Source: Planctomycetales bacterium
GTDB taxonomy: Bacteria > Planctomycetota > Planctomycetia > Pirellulales > Lacipirellulaceae
Direction: 5' to 3'
Assembly: GCA_020427155.1 (NCBI GenBank)
Contig: JAGQOW010000009.1
Span: forward strand, 1 to 64,000
DNA length: 64,000 nucleotides
In this document: positions 51,105 to 60,823 of the stretch, in pieces
Numbering within the stretch: position 1 is the first letter of the stretch
Layout: the number at the start of each line of letters is the position of its first letter
Position numbers and translations under genes: made by a program
The notes under the pieces: model-generated
Seen by the model: the letters and a program-made list of their open reading frames with translations, nothing else
What the model was told of the DNA's origin: nothing
Database searches by the model: none

Positions 51105-52874
51105 GTGGCTTCCACGACTGCAGCAAAGACCAAGGGCGAAGTTACATGTGGTGCTGACATTTTGGTCCAGTCGCTGATCAACCAGGGCGTCGAGGTGATA
51201 TTCGCCTATCCAGGCGGCGCGAGTATGCCGCTGCACCAAGCTCTTACTCGCTTTAGCGACCAGCTACGGACTATCCTGCCCCGCCACGAACAAGGCGGCG
51301 GCTTCGCGGCACAGGGCGTCGCTCGCGCCACCGGCAAAGTTGGCGTCTGCATGGCCACGAGCGGACCGGGCGCCACGAATCTCGTCACCGCCATTGCCGA
51401 TGCCAAGCTCGACAGCATCCCCATGGTGGCCATTACCGCACAAGTTCCCCTCAAAGCAATCGGCTCCGATGCCTTTCAAGAAACGCCAATCGTCGAAGTC
51501 TGCCGCGGCATCACCAAGCACCACTACCTTGTGACCGACGTCAACGATATCGCCCGGGTCATGAAGGAAGCCTTCTTGATCGCCTCGACCGGCCGCCCCG
51601 GCCCGGTCCTGGTCGACATCCCCAAAAACGTACAACTCGATACCTGCATTCCCGACTACGACGCAGAGCTTGATCTGCCGGGCTACACCATCGAGGCTCC
51701 TCGTGCCCGTCCCGAGCAAATCAATCAGATCGCGGCCGCGATTCGCCTCGCCAAGCGGCCGGTCATCTACGCCGGCGGCGGCATCATCCTGGCCGAGGCC
51801 AGCCAGCAGCTCCGCGAGCTGGTCAAGAAAACCGGCATCCCGATCACCACCACCGTCATGGGCCTCGGGACTTACCCTGGTACCGATCCCCTCTCGCTCG
51901 ACATGCTCGGCATGCACGGTACCGTCTATGCCAATTACGCGGTCGACAACGCCGACTTGCTGATCGCCCTCGGGGTGCGATTTGACGACAGGGTCACAGG
52001 AAAGGTCGAGGCATTTTGCGAACACGGCAAAATCATCCACGTCGACATCGACGCCTCTGAGCTCAATAAAAACAAGCCAGCTCACATCCCCGTCTGTAGC
52101 GATGTGAAGTTTGTGCTCGAAGAGCTCAACAAGATCGTCGAACCGCCGGAAGATATCTCTGAATGGGTCGACCAATGCATGCGTTGGAAAGAAGAAGAGC
52201 CGCTCAAGTTCGACACCGAGTATTCTGGCATTACCCAGCAGTCTGCAATCCATGAGCTCTGGAAACTCACCGCCGACAAAGATCCGATCATTGCCGTCGG
52301 AGTTGGTCAGCACCAGATGTGGTCAGCCCAGTTCTTCAAGTTCTCTCAACCCAGAACCTGGCTCAGCAGCAGCGGTTTGGGAACCATGGGCTTCGGTTTG
52401 CCGGCTGCCATGGGCGTTTTGGCAGCCTTCCCCGATCGACTGGTAATCGATATCGAAGGCGACGGCAGCTTTTTGATGAACATCCAGGAGATGGCCACCT
52501 GTGTTTGCGAGAAACTCCCGGTCAAGGTCATGCTGCTCAACAATCAGCACCTGGGAATGGTTGTCCAGTGGGAAGACCGCTTTATGCAGGGCAATCGGGC
52601 CCACACCTATCTGGGGCCAATCGACAACCCCGAAGCGACCGGCAAAGGCGACGGTCTGAGCCCCAAACAGCGCTACCCCGATTTTGTTTCAATTGCCAAG
52701 GGCTTCGGCTGGGGCGCCAAGTGCATTAAGCAAAAGTCCGACTTGCTCCCCGCTCTGAAAGAAATGATTTCCCACGACGGTCCCTACCTGCTCGATGTGG
52801 AAGTCCCCTACCAGGAGCATGTGCTCCCGATGATTCCTAGCGGCCATACGGTCAAAGACATCATCAAAGAGTAG
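51105..52874 (+). CDS. ilvB: Acetolactate synthase, catalytic (large) subunit
   Basis: 589 aa from GTG 51105, preceded by GAGGAAAG; a TTG at 51084 is in frame but lacks that spacing. Typical TPP-enzyme features: the catalytic Glu in [42 protein letters not shown]-region [20 protein letters not shown], and the TPP-binding [17 protein letters not shown] block ending LLNN. It makes acetolactate or acetohydroxybutyrate for valine, leucine and isoleucine. The regulatory subunit ilvN is not adjacent. Confidence 0.95.
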   Translation: MASTTAAKTKGEVTCGADILVQSLINQGVEVIFAYPGGASMPLHQALTRFSDQLRTILPRHEQGGGFAAQGVARATGKVGVCMATSGPGATNLVTAIADAKLDSIPMVAITAQVPLKAIGSDAFQETPIVEVCRGITKHHYLVTDVNDIARVMKEAFLIASTGRPGPVLVDIPKNVQLDTCIPDYDAELDLPGYTIEAPRARPEQINQIAAAIRLAKRPVIYAGGGIILAEASQQLRELVKKTGIPITTTVMGLGTYPGTDPLSLDMLGMHGTVYANYAVDNADLLIALGVRFDDRVTGKVEAFCEHGKIIHVDIDASELNKNKPAHIPVCSDVKFVLEELNKIVEPPEDISEWVDQCMRWKEEEPLKFDTEYSGITQQSAIHELWKLTADKDPIIAVGVGQHQMWSAQFFKFSQPRTWLSSSGLGTMGFGLPAAMGVLAAFPDRLVIDIEGDGSFLMNIQEMATCVCEKLPVKVMLLNNQHLGMVVQWEDRFMQGNRAHTYLGPIDNPEATGKGDGLSPKQRYPDFVSIAKGFGWGAKCIKQKSDLLPALKEMISHDGPYLLDVEVPYQEHVLPMIPSGHTVKDIIKE

Positions 52875-52972
52875 GCCGTCGGTAGCTGCCTTGCAGACGC
52901 TTACTCCGCAAGTGGCAAGCACCATGTAGGTGATTGGCAGATTCCTGGAACGAGCGTCCTACCAATTAGAAA

Positions 52973-52990
52973 GGCCGCCTCGCGGCGGCC
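52973..52990 (-). terminator. Rho-independent terminator downstream of the small basic protein gene
   Basis: GGCCGCC (52973-52979) and GGCGGCC (52984-52990) form a 7-bp GC stem with a four-base loop. Read on the minus strand it is followed by TTTCT, so it serves the minus-strand gene ending at 53067. It lies between the convergent ilvB and small basic protein genes and might also slow plus-strand transcription. Confidence 0.65.
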
Positions 52991-53066
52991 CTGAAACTCA
53001 AGATATCTTGGCGGCTTAGTTCTCACTGGCCCAGAATTCAGCCGACTTGCTAGCCATCAAGTCCCC

Positions 53067-53297
53067 TTACTTCTTTTTCTTAGCATCACCGGCTTTTGCG
53101 TCGTCGGTCTCCTCAACCTTCTTCTTTTTCTTCTTCAGCACGAGTTTGCGCACGCGAACCTTAGGCAGTCCCAGGGGCGAGTCGCCCTCTTGCCACCGTT
53201 CTGTCTCTTTAAGCTTTTCCAGCCGCTCGCTGCGTTTCAGCACGCTACGGTTCGAGCTGCCGCCGCGGCGGACTTTCAGGCTTTTGTCGATAGTCAT
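53067..53297 (-). CDS. Small basic protein (TIGR04137-like) with lysine-rich tail
   Basis: 76 aa from ATG 53297 (GGAG upstream); the frame is open to 53321. MTIDKSLKVRRGGSSNRSVL is the start of the small basic protein family shared by Planctomycetes, Verrucomicrobia and Chlamydiae. The C-terminus is very Lys-rich (VLKKKKKK and a final KKKK), longer than the conserved core. The family is thought to be ribosome-related, but I regard that as unproven here. It is followed by a terminator at 52973-52990. Confidence 0.85.
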   Translation of the reverse strand: MTIDKSLKVRRGGSSNRSVLKRSERLEKLKETERWQEGDSPLGLPKVRVRKLVLKKKKKKVEETDDAKAGDAKKKK

Positions 53298-53490
53298 CGT
53301 TCCACTCCAACTTGAATACAAGCACGGCGTCTCTTTGCTGAAATCGCCGAATCGGCCAGTATACGTGAGTCAGTCCCTGGCCGCAATGCTCGGCTTGAAG
53401 CCCGGCTACGCCCCCCAAGTCAGCCTCAATCCCTTGGGTACCGCGGATATCTCGCCGCTGGCCAGCCAAAGCCGCCGCCTCGACATCCAG

Positions 53491-54384
53491 CTAGTTGCCT
53501 GCCGTAGGAGCTACCTCTTCAGACTTCACATTGGCGATCATTGCCAGAAATTGCTTCATCGTCTGCATTCGCTTTTGCAGGTCGGGCAGCATGCACTGGG
53601 AAATCGCCTTGCTCAAAGTCGGGTGGATATTCGGGCAGAAATGTTCCAGCGGGGTCGGCTCGCTTTGTCCGTGACTCATCGCCGCCAGGCCGTCGCCGCT
53701 CCCGCGTTGCCAAGGCAACTCGAAAGTGAACATTTCGTACATCGACACCCCAAACGCAAAGATATCCAGGCGATGGTCCGTATGCTTTCGCCGTACCACC
53801 TCGGGCGCCATGTAGTTAGGCGTGCCTGTACGAATCCCTGGTTGCATGAACTCTTTGCTCGCCGGAACCGTCAATCCAAAGTCGATGAGTTTCAGCGATG
53901 TCGCATCCGGTGAACATACAAAATTCCGCGGACAGACGTCTCGGTGAATAAACCCCGCCTCATGCACCGCTTGCAGCGCCTCGGCTGCCTCTCGCATCAG
54001 CGTCAGCCGATTGCCGTCGAGCAGCTTGCTTCGGCCGATAATCAGGGAGTTCAATCCCGGTCCTTCAAGAAACTCCATGACCAGGAACTGCTCGCCTTTG
54101 GTTGTCAAACCATGGTTGAGCGTCTTGACGATGCGCGGATGATTGAACTGGACAGCGATTTCGCCTTCGGTCGGCTTGTTGAGGCCGCGAAATCGCATCT
54201 CTAATTGCTCGGTCTTCTTCTTGTCGAGAACTTTCAGCCCGACAATCTGTTCGGTCTCGCGATCGCGCACCTTGTTGAAGTCCGACATCGTGCCCGAGAC
54301 CGCTTCACGCAAGATCTCATAGCGCCTCGCCACGTCAACCTTGCCACCATCCATGACCGATTTGAAGAACGAGCTAATGCCCAT
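53491..54384 (-). CDS. Short serine/threonine protein kinase
   Basis: 297 aa from ATG 54384, because relatives start with a similar SFFKS motif; the frame is open to 54576. Kinase elements: a Gly-poor nucleotide loop (SGTMSDFNKVRD, residues 30-41), the catalytic Lys51 in VGLKVLDKKK, HRDVCPRNF (147-155) with Cys where Leu/Val is usual, DFGLT (168-172) and APE (193-195). The catalytic Lys and both Asp are present, so activity is plausible, but the weak Gly loop makes it uncertain. No membrane segment, so it is cytoplasmic. Confidence 0.88.
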   Translation of the reverse strand: MGISSFFKSVMDGGKVDVARRYEILREAVSGTMSDFNKVRDRETEQIVGLKVLDKKKTEQLEMRFRGLNKPTEGEIAVQFNHPRIVKTLNHGLTTKGEQFLVMEFLEGPGLNSLIIGRSKLLDGNRLTLMREAAEALQAVHEAGFIHRDVCPRNFVCSPDATSLKLIDFGLTVPASKEFMQPGIRTGTPNYMAPEVVRRKHTDHRLDIFAFGVSMYEMFTFELPWQRGSGDGLAAMSHGQSEPTPLEHFCPNIHPTLSKAISQCMLPDLQKRMQTMKQFLAMIANVKSEEVAPTAGN

Positions 54385-54645
54385 GATGTAAGCAATGTTC
54401 CACGTTTTGGGCGCAGCTGGCAGCGCGCCTTCTTGAGCTGAGAAACCAGTTTCCGTCGACTTGGCAACCCAACTCGCCCCTTGCTCGGCGTCGCCAGTCA
54501 CTTTCTCCCCGCTCTCTACTCTAAGCGCCTTAAGGGCTTTGGGCAACAAACTGCGGGTTGCTAACGCCTCAATCAACAGGGCTTGGGCCCGAAAACCATC
54601 AGTGGCCGGCCGTACCCACCATCCCTCGCCAGCTGCCTGAGTACG

Positions 54646-55497
54646 CTATTTCCCGCAATAATCGATCAATCGGGCAATCTCGCTCTTGAGATCGGCCCTA
54701 CGCACTACTCGATCGATATAACCGTGCTCTAGCAGGAACTCGCTCGTTTGAAAGCCTTCAGGCAATTCAATACGAATGGTGGCCTTGATTGTCCGAGGGC
54801 CGGCAAACCCGATCAGGGCCTTTGGCTCGGCAAGTATGACGTCGCCCAACGAGGCGAAACTGGCCGCGACTCCCCCCATGGTCGGATTGGTCATCACAGA
54901 AATGAACAGCCCGCCCGCCTCGTCGTATCGAGCCAACGCAGCCGACACCTTGGCCATCTGCATGAGCGAGAAGATGCCTTCGTGCATCCGCGCGCCACCG
55001 CCCGAACCGCTCACAATGATCAGCGGTAACCGTTGTTCGGTCGCCCGCTCGACGAGACGCGTAAGTCGCTCTCCGACGACCGAACCCATGCTCCCCATAA
55101 TGAACGCCGAATCGGTGACTCCAAACGCTACCCGGCGAGCGCGAATCATCCCGGTACCCGTCAACGCGGCATCACGCAAACCGGTACGTTTTTGCTCGGC
55201 CACCAGACGGTCTTTGTATTTCTTCTGGTCTTCGAACTGCAGCGGGTCCAGCGGCTCCAGGTTCGCATCCCACTCCTCAAAAGTCCCTTCGTCGAGCACC
55301 GTCTCGACTCGCTTGCGGGCACTGAGGTACATGTGGTAACCACACTCAGGGCAAACATTCATCAGGCGTTCGACTTCCTTGCGGAAAATCATCGCCCCAC
55401 AATCTTCGCAGCCCAGCCACAGCCCCCCAGGCACCCCACGCTTTTCGCGCACGGGTTTTGCCTTTTCGCTCGTTACGTCCGACTCGCTGGTAGCCAT
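54646..55497 (-). CDS. accD: Acetyl-CoA carboxylase carboxyltransferase subunit beta
   Basis: 283 aa from ATG 55497. A four-cysteine zinc ribbon is visible near the N-terminus ([14 protein letters not shown] and [13 protein letters not shown]), followed by the carboxyltransferase core with [56 protein letters not shown] and [20 protein letters not shown]. It works with AccA to move CO2 from carboxybiotin to acetyl-CoA in fatty-acid synthesis. The 261-base gap to the kinase gene suggests it is not a tight operon. Confidence 0.96.
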   Translation of the reverse strand: MATSESDVTSEKAKPVREKRGVPGGLWLGCEDCGAMIFRKEVERLMNVCPECGYHMYLSARKRVETVLDEGTFEEWDANLEPLDPLQFEDQKKYKDRLVAEQKRTGLRDAALTGTGMIRARRVAFGVTDSAFIMGSMGSVVGERLTRLVERATEQRLPLIIVSGSGGGARMHEGIFSLMQMAKVSAALARYDEAGGLFISVMTNPTMGGVAASFASLGDVILAEPKALIGFAGPRTIKATIRIELPEGFQTSEFLLEHGYIDRVVRRADLKSEIARLIDYCGK

Positions 55498-55700
55498 GTT
55501 CAAACCTAGGATCTACAATCCCCGACTGCCGCGAAACACCAAGATGGGCCGATTGGCTCTCCGCGTTGCGCCCCGCGGGAGGGCCCAAAACCTAGAGGCC
55601 AGTATATCAGTGAGCAAGCCGACCAGCCATGCCGGCTGACATCTCTTCGACTCAACAGTTTGCTCCCCTCGATGCGGCCAATCGCCGTAAACCAAAGGCT

Positions 55701-56279
55701 CTAAGGACTGGCAGCTCCTGCAGTCACCTCGATAAGTTCCCACTGCGGCAGGCACTTCCCCTCGACTCCCCACAGGTCGCCCAAGGCATCCTCACGCAGC
55801 ATATTCCTCAGCAACCTGGCAATCGCCGTGTCGACTACCAATCCGACCGTACCCGACTTGTGCTTCTTCATCACCTTCGCCAACAACTGTTGAAGTCGCT
55901 CTCGGGCCGCTTTGAGCGTCTCTCCACTCGGCGGGCAAACTGTCTCCGGATGGTCTTGCCACTGGCGATACACCTTCGGCTGCTTGTTCTTCACGTCTTT
56001 GATAAGCATCCCCTGCCAGAGGCCAAGGTTGAGATTCGAGAGGCCCTCAACCGTCTTAGCCTTCAGCGATAATCGGTCGGCCAAGATTTCGGCCGACTGT
56101 TGCGAAGCCCGGCAAGGTCCCGCATAGAGCGCATCGACTTCGGTTCCTTCCACCTGCTCGGCAACCTGTTCGATTTGTTGCCGTCCATCTTCACTCAAGG
56201 GGACGTCGAGCGCACCTTGAATGCGACCTTGGCATTCGTACTCGGTCGCTCCGGTGCGAACCAACATGATCGTAAGCAT
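55701..56279 (-). CDS. Histidine phosphatase-fold protein lacking the catalytic histidines (likely pseudoenzyme)
   Basis: 192 aa, with the phosphoglycerate-mutase fold: TIMLVRTGATEYECQGRIQG, LDVPLSEDGRQQI, and YAGPCRASQQSAEIL. The conserved motif is LVRHG; here His is Thr9 (LVRTG). The second His, normally in VSHGG near the C-terminus, is Asp (VVDTAIARLLRNM). Both phosphotransfer residues are therefore missing, so the protein is likely a binding or regulatory pseudoenzyme. It begins 19 bases after the rpe stop codon and may be cotranscribed with rpe. Confidence 0.83.
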   Translation of the reverse strand: MLTIMLVRTGATEYECQGRIQGALDVPLSEDGRQQIEQVAEQVEGTEVDALYAGPCRASQQSAEILADRLSLKAKTVEGLSNLNLGLWQGMLIKDVKNKQPKVYRQWQDHPETVCPPSGETLKAARERLQQLLAKVMKKHKSGTVGLVVDTAIARLLRNMLREDALGDLWGVEGKCLPQWELIEVTAGAASP

Positions 56280-56298
56280 AGTCTAACTAGTCCCAGGG

Positions 56299-56994
56299 TT
56301 ATTCTGCGATCGGAGCTGCCAGCCTGGTCAGTTGCGACAAAGCAGCCGTGTAATCGGTTTTGCGAAAAATGGCGGATCCAGCCACCAGCAGCTGGGCGCC
56401 CGCTTCGCCGCAAGCAGCGATCGTCTCTTCGTTGACGCCTCCATCGACCTCCAGCAGCACATCTTCCGGCAGTGTGGCTCGCAGGGTACGCAACTTGTCC
56501 AGCGCCACAGGATCAAACACTTGCCCGCCAAAACCAGGCATCACGCTCATCACCAGCACAAGATCGCACAACGAAAGTACGGGCTGGATCTCTTTCAGAG
56601 CCGTCGGCGGATTGATCGCCAGCCCCGCGCCTGCTCCTTGGGCACGGATTGCTTCCAGCACCGGGCGGGGGTCTTCTACCGCCTCTCGATGGATAGTGAC
56701 TACATCGGCGCCTGCTTCGACAAACTGACGAACGTACTTGCCGGGATCAACAATCATTAAGTGCACGTCCAACGGCAAATCGGTAAGCCGCCGCATGGCT
56801 TCGACAATCGGCAAACCGTAGCTCAAATTCGGGACGAACTGTCCGTCCATCACGTCCAGGTGGTACCCTTGGACTCCCGCCTCTTCCAGATCTCGCACCT
56901 CGCGTTCCAAGTTCCCGAAGTCGCATAGCAACAACGAGGGCAGAACCGCGGGAGACGACTCTCTCAGTCGAGCAAGCTGATTGGATTGAGGCAT
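56299..56994 (-). CDS. rpe: Ribulose-phosphate 3-epimerase
   Basis: 231 aa TIM-barrel protein. Catalytic regions: VLPSLLLCDFGNLEREV, GYHLDVMDGQFVPNLSYGLP with the metal/catalytic His and Asp, DVHLMIVDPGKYVRQF, MSVMPGFGGQVFDP and LLEVDGGVNEETIAACGEAG. It interconverts ribulose-5-phosphate and xylulose-5-phosphate in the pentose phosphate pathway. The histidine-phosphatase-like gene follows 19 bases later on the same strand. Confidence 0.97.
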   Translation of the reverse strand: MPQSNQLARLRESSPAVLPSLLLCDFGNLEREVRDLEEAGVQGYHLDVMDGQFVPNLSYGLPIVEAMRRLTDLPLDVHLMIVDPGKYVRQFVEAGADVVTIHREAVEDPRPVLEAIRAQGAGAGLAINPPTALKEIQPVLSLCDLVLVMSVMPGFGGQVFDPVALDKLRTLRATLPEDVLLEVDGGVNEETIAACGEAGAQLLVAGSAIFRKTDYTAALSQLTRLAAPIAE

Positions 56995-57445
56995 AGGAAC
57001 GTGTTACTGAAGAATTGAATCACGACTCAGATCATTCGCCATCGCAGGAGGAGTGCCTGGCAAGTGCCTTGACCCACGACGGAAGGATTCTGGAATTTGC
57101 GGCCCGAGTGGTTCTGATCAGATGGTTGCACCGAAAGCTGAGGGGCAGGGGCTGAAACTAGCCTCGACCGAAAAGTAGGTCATGACACACGGCGGCAGCA
57201 GAGAGATACGGCTTCATTCGTACGAAAGGATATTTGGACTTCGAGCTTGCTTTGAGTTCCAAAGGATTCTTTCAAACTCAATCCATCCAATCGATCTCCT
57301 GCTCTATTGTTCGGCATGGAAGGCGGGAATTCTAGCAAGCCTGCCAAGTGCCGCTAGGCCCGGATTATTGGTATTCCGATTTAACTCCTATATGAGAAAC
57401 GAGTTACGGCCAGACACCTGATCCTTCATCCACCCCTCCCAAGGA
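56995..57445. other. Intergenic region, no feature recognised
   Basis: About 450 bases between rpe and scpB. A 79-codon open frame on the plus strand (57182-57421) lacks a ribosome binding site and any recognisable motif. I saw no tRNA, strong terminator or repeat. Confidence 0.4.
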
Positions 57446-58180
57446 CTAGGAATCGTCGAGATCCTCGCTCCGCGGGAGTTCTGCAGCCGAACCGATACGA
57501 AACAGCGAGTTGAATCTTTCGGTCGTATGATAAGCCGGTTTCTTGTTCACCGCCTCACCTCGATCGAGCCGCAGCAACCCACGCCGGACCAGTTGACTCA
57601 ATATCGCCCGACTCGTTGAACGGCGGAGTCTCGCCACCTCTTCGGCGGTAATCGGTTGGCGATACGCGACTACCGAAAGCACTTCAATCGCTGCGGTCGT
57701 AAGTTTTGCCTCGCGTACCTTCCCATGGAACCGACGCCGGATCGCTTCGTGCTCTGGTCGAATCCGCATTCGATAGCCCGCGCCTTCACTGACAATCTCG
57801 TATGTGGTCTGGTTATCAAGGTAACTCTGGTTAAGTTCCGCGATCAGCGTATCGACTTCTTGAGGAGAAACATCGCGAATGTTGGCCGCCAGCTGGCGAT
57901 TGGTTAGCGGCTGCCCCTCGCGATTGCCGACAAACAACATCCCCTCAACGATCATTCGTGGCGAGATTACCTCGCCGACGGTCGAGGCCTTCTCCTCGCA
58001 ACTTGCCACTTCGTCGAACGACTCTGCCAGCTCGGGCACTCCTGGTCTGGCTTCCGCTGCGCCTGCCAGCCGTGCAAATGCCGCTGATAGCCGATGGAGC
58101 GAGAAACGGCCATCCGAAGATTGCTCGCCGCCCGTCCCGGTCGACAGATTGTTTTCTTGTTCTGCTGCCTGAGTTTCCAT
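57446..58180 (-). CDS. scpB: Segregation and condensation protein B
   Basis: 244 aa. The conserved winged-helix domains occupy about residues 72-225: MIVEGMLFVGNREGQPLTNR, then LTTAAIEVLSVVAYRQPITA, EEVARLRRSTSRAILSQLVR and GLLRLDRGEAVNKKPAYHTT. An acidic N-terminal extension of about 70 residues precedes them. ScpB binds ScpA and SMC in the condensin-like complex. The scpA gene is not in the window. Confidence 0.93.
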   Translation of the reverse strand: METQAAEQENNLSTGTGGEQSSDGRFSLHRLSAAFARLAGAAEARPGVPELAESFDEVASCEEKASTVGEVISPRMIVEGMLFVGNREGQPLTNRQLAANIRDVSPQEVDTLIAELNQSYLDNQTTYEIVSEGAGYRMRIRPEHEAIRRRFHGKVREAKLTTAAIEVLSVVAYRQPITAEEVARLRRSTSRAILSQLVRRGLLRLDRGEAVNKKPAYHTTERFNSLFRIGSAAELPRSEDLDDS

Positions 58181-58316
58181 CGGTCAGATAATACGGCCGC
58201 AAGGGAAAGCCCAACAAGTGCGATGTGCTGCTAGCACAGGCTGATCTCGACAAGCTGGTGCGCAAGGGTTAGATAGCGAGCTTTATCCCACAGGTTTTCC
58301 CGCTGGCATCTTTCCG

Positions 58317-59264
58317 ATGAATCTGCTCTTACTCGCCCAAGCCCTGCCCGCCAAAGCCCCTGGAGCCCTTCCCAACAAACCCCCGATTGGCTCCAAGGAT
58401 TGGATGGCCTGGGTCCTGGGAAAGTTCTCCTCGCTCACTTGGGACGAATTCGGCAAGGATGAATGGACCTACGTTGCGACCTATTACGGTTTGCGCGCCT
58501 TGTTCGTGGTCGTGTTGATGGTGCTCGCCTGGACCGTCTCCAGTTGGGCCTCGATGCTGGTGCGTGGCGGCCTGCGCCGCGTGAGATTTGACGAGACACT
58601 GACCAGTTTCATCTCGAAATTTGTACGCTGGTTGATCCTGGGACTGGCGGTGCTCACCTGCCTCAGCTATTTCGGCATCGAGACCACCAGCTTTGCCGCG
58701 GTGATAGGCGCCGCAGGCTTGGCCATTGGCCTGGCCTTTCAAGGCACGCTCTCGAACTTTGCCGCCGGCGCAATGCTCCTGGTCTTCCGCCCCTACAAAA
58801 TTGGCGACATCGTCAACGTCGCCGGAAACCTGGGCAAAGTCTTTGAAATCGAATTGTTTACCACTGCCATCGACACCTTCGACAACCGCCGCTTTATCAT
58901 TCCCAACAGCGAAATCTTCGGATCGGTGATCGAGAACATCACCTATCACCCGGTGCGCCGCGTCGACATCGAAGTCGGCGCCTCTTACGACGCTGATATC
59001 GACCAAACTCGCAAGGCACTAGAAGACGCCATCGGCACCGTTGCCCAATGTGTGGCTAATCCCGAACCTGCTGTAGTACTCACCGGCTTAGGGGCTTCCA
59101 GCGTCGATTGGTCGGTCCGCATCTGGGTCAACCGCGACGATTTCGGCGATGCCAAGCAAGCGCTCATCCGTGCAGTCAAGATGCAACTGGACCAAGCGGG
59201 AATCGCGATCCCCTATCCGCAGCTCGACATCCATGTCGACAAGCCTGCCGACAGCGCCGCCTAG
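58317..59264 (+). CDS. Mechanosensitive ion channel (MscS family)
   Basis: 315 aa. Three membrane segments (about 60-82, 100-122, 124-146) precede the MscS beta domain. The pore helix AAVIGAAGLAIGLAFQGTLS and NFAAGAMLLVFRPYKIGDIV are typical, as are ELFTTAIDTFDNRRFIIPNS and the C-terminal VDWSVRIWVNRDD region. It opens on membrane tension and releases solutes on hypo-osmotic shock. An N-terminal extension of about 50 residues (Pro/Ala-rich) precedes the first helix. Confidence 0.95.
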   Translation: MNLLLLAQALPAKAPGALPNKPPIGSKDWMAWVLGKFSSLTWDEFGKDEWTYVATYYGLRALFVVVLMVLAWTVSSWASMLVRGGLRRVRFDETLTSFISKFVRWLILGLAVLTCLSYFGIETTSFAAVIGAAGLAIGLAFQGTLSNFAAGAMLLVFRPYKIGDIVNVAGNLGKVFEIELFTTAIDTFDNRRFIIPNSEIFGSVIENITYHPVRRVDIEVGASYDADIDQTRKALEDAIGTVAQCVANPEPAVVLTGLGASSVDWSVRIWVNRDDFGDAKQALIRAVKMQLDQAGIAIPYPQLDIHVDKPADSAA

Positions 59265-59346
59265 TTCAATTGTTGTTTCTCGCTGCAAGCAACGAAGGCA
59301 CGCATTGCGGACGCTCACTGCAAGCGGTAACTTGAACTTAGCGTTA

Positions 59347-59364
59347 GCCGTCGTCCCCGACGGC
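59347..59364 (+). promoter_or_regulatory. Hairpin upstream of fumC
   Basis: GCCGTCG (59347-59353) pairs with CGACGGC (59358-59364) around TCCC, 44 bases before the fumC ATG. Low confidence; it may reflect a leader structure or a weak terminator for the MscS gene. Confidence 0.25.
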
Positions 59365-59407
59365 CCTCGGTTCAGCTCCCCACTTCCGTAAACTCGCGAG
59401 CCCCACC

Positions 59408-60823
59408 ATGAGCAATTTCCGCACCGAACGCGACACGATGGGCGAAATGCAAGTGCCTGCTGACGCCCTCTACGGCGCTTCTACTGCCCGTGCCATCGAG
59501 AACTTCCCCATTGCCAACGAGCCCGTACCCGCGGCAGTTATTCACGCCTTCGGCTACTTGAAGGCTGCCTGCGCGCAGGCCAACCTGGACTTGGGCAAAC
59601 TCGATCCCCAGCGAGCCGCCGCGATTATTGATGCCTCCAACGAGGTTGCCGCAGGCAAGCAAGACGCCCATTTTCCGGTCGACGTCTATCAAACAGGTTC
59701 GGGTACCTCGACCAACATGAACGCCAACGAGGTAATCGCCAATCTGGCCAACGAAAAGCTGGGCCTGGGCGTCGGAGCCAAGGGCCAAGAGGGCGCTGTC
59801 CATCCCAACGACCACGTCAACATGGGCCAGTCGTCCAATGACACGTTTCCCACGGCGATGCACATCGCAGCTGCCTGCCGCCTGGCAGACGACTTGATCC
59901 CCGCCATGACCAGGTTGGCCGACGCCTTGGATGAAAAAGCCTCGCAATGGGATTCGATCGTAAAGATCGGCCGTACCCATTTGATGGACGCCACGCCAAT
60001 TCGCGTCGGACAAGTTTTTTCTGGTTACGCTGCTCAGGCTCGTTATGCTGCGACCCGCGCCAATCGAGCATTGCAGCGCACCCTAGAAAATCTGCCCATC
60101 GGCGGCACGGCTGTCGGTACCGGCATCAACACCCATCCCGAGTTTGCCGACCGCGTTTGCCAGGCCCTTTCCGCCAAGCTCGGCAATACCTTTCAGGAAG
60201 CCGCCAACCACCCCGAGGCCCAAGCAGCCAAAGACTCTTTCGTCGCCGCTCACAGCGAGCTCAAAACCATCGCAGTCTCGCTCTCGAAAATCGCTAACGA
60301 CATCCGTCACCTGGGTTCAGGGCCGCGCTGCGGCATCTTCGAATTCAGTCTGCCCGCCACCCAGCCCGGCTCCTCCATCATGCCCGGCAAAGTGAATCCG
60401 GTCATGTGCGAATCGGTCATGCAAGTCGCCTGCCGCGTCATTGGCAACGACGCCACGGTCACCACGGCTGCCCTCGGCGGCATCGGCTCGCTGTTCGAGC
60501 TCAATGTAGCTATGCCTGTCATGATCGATGCCTTTCTCGAATCCGTAAAACTGCTCTCCGCTGCAGCCAACGTCTTCGTCGACAAGCTGGTAACTGATCT
60601 TGAGGTGAACGAACAGCGCTGCCGCGAGCTGATAGATCAATCGCTGATGATGGTTACCTCGTTGGCGCCGGTCGTTGGCTACGAACAGTCGGCTACTCTG
60701 GCCAAAGATGCCTTCAAAACCGGCAAGACGATTCGCCAGCTCTGCCTCGACCGCAAGGTTCTGGCCGCCGACAAGCTCGACGCATTGCTCGACCCCGATT
60801 CGATGACGCGTCCGTCAGCCTAG
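59408..60823 (+). CDS. fumC: Fumarate hydratase class II
   Basis: 471 aa, the class II length. The N-terminus FRTERDTMGEMQVPADALYG, YQTGSGTSTNMNANEVIANL, VHPNDHVNMGQSSNDTFPTA, and the signature GSSIMPGKVNPVMCESVMQV identify FumC. It hydrates fumarate to malate in the TCA cycle, without an Fe-S cluster. It is independent of the citrate synthase gene at 34.7 kb. Confidence 0.97.
   Translation: MSNFRTERDTMGEMQVPADALYGASTARAIENFPIANEPVPAAVIHAFGYLKAACAQANLDLGKLDPQRAAAIIDASNEVAAGKQDAHFPVDVYQTGSGTSTNMNANEVIANLANEKLGLGVGAKGQEGAVHPNDHVNMGQSSNDTFPTAMHIAAACRLADDLIPAMTRLADALDEKASQWDSIVKIGRTHLMDATPIRVGQVFSGYAAQARYAATRANRALQRTLENLPIGGTAVGTGINTHPEFADRVCQALSAKLGNTFQEAANHPEAQAAKDSFVAAHSELKTIAVSLSKIANDIRHLGSGPRCGIFEFSLPATQPGSSIMPGKVNPVMCESVMQVACRVIGNDATVTTAALGGIGSLFELNVAMPVMIDAFLESVKLLSAAANVFVDKLVTDLEVNEQRCRELIDQSLMMVTSLAPVVGYEQSATLAKDAFKTGKTIRQLCLDRKVLAADKLDALLDPDSMTRPSA

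Noticed and set aside
51264-52313. 349-codon antisense open frame inside ilvB
   Set aside because: The complementary strand of a conserved coding sequence with no start signal or recognisable motif.
57182-57421. 79-codon plus-strand open frame between rpe and scpB
   Set aside because: No ribosome binding site, hydrophobic pattern or domain; most likely chance.
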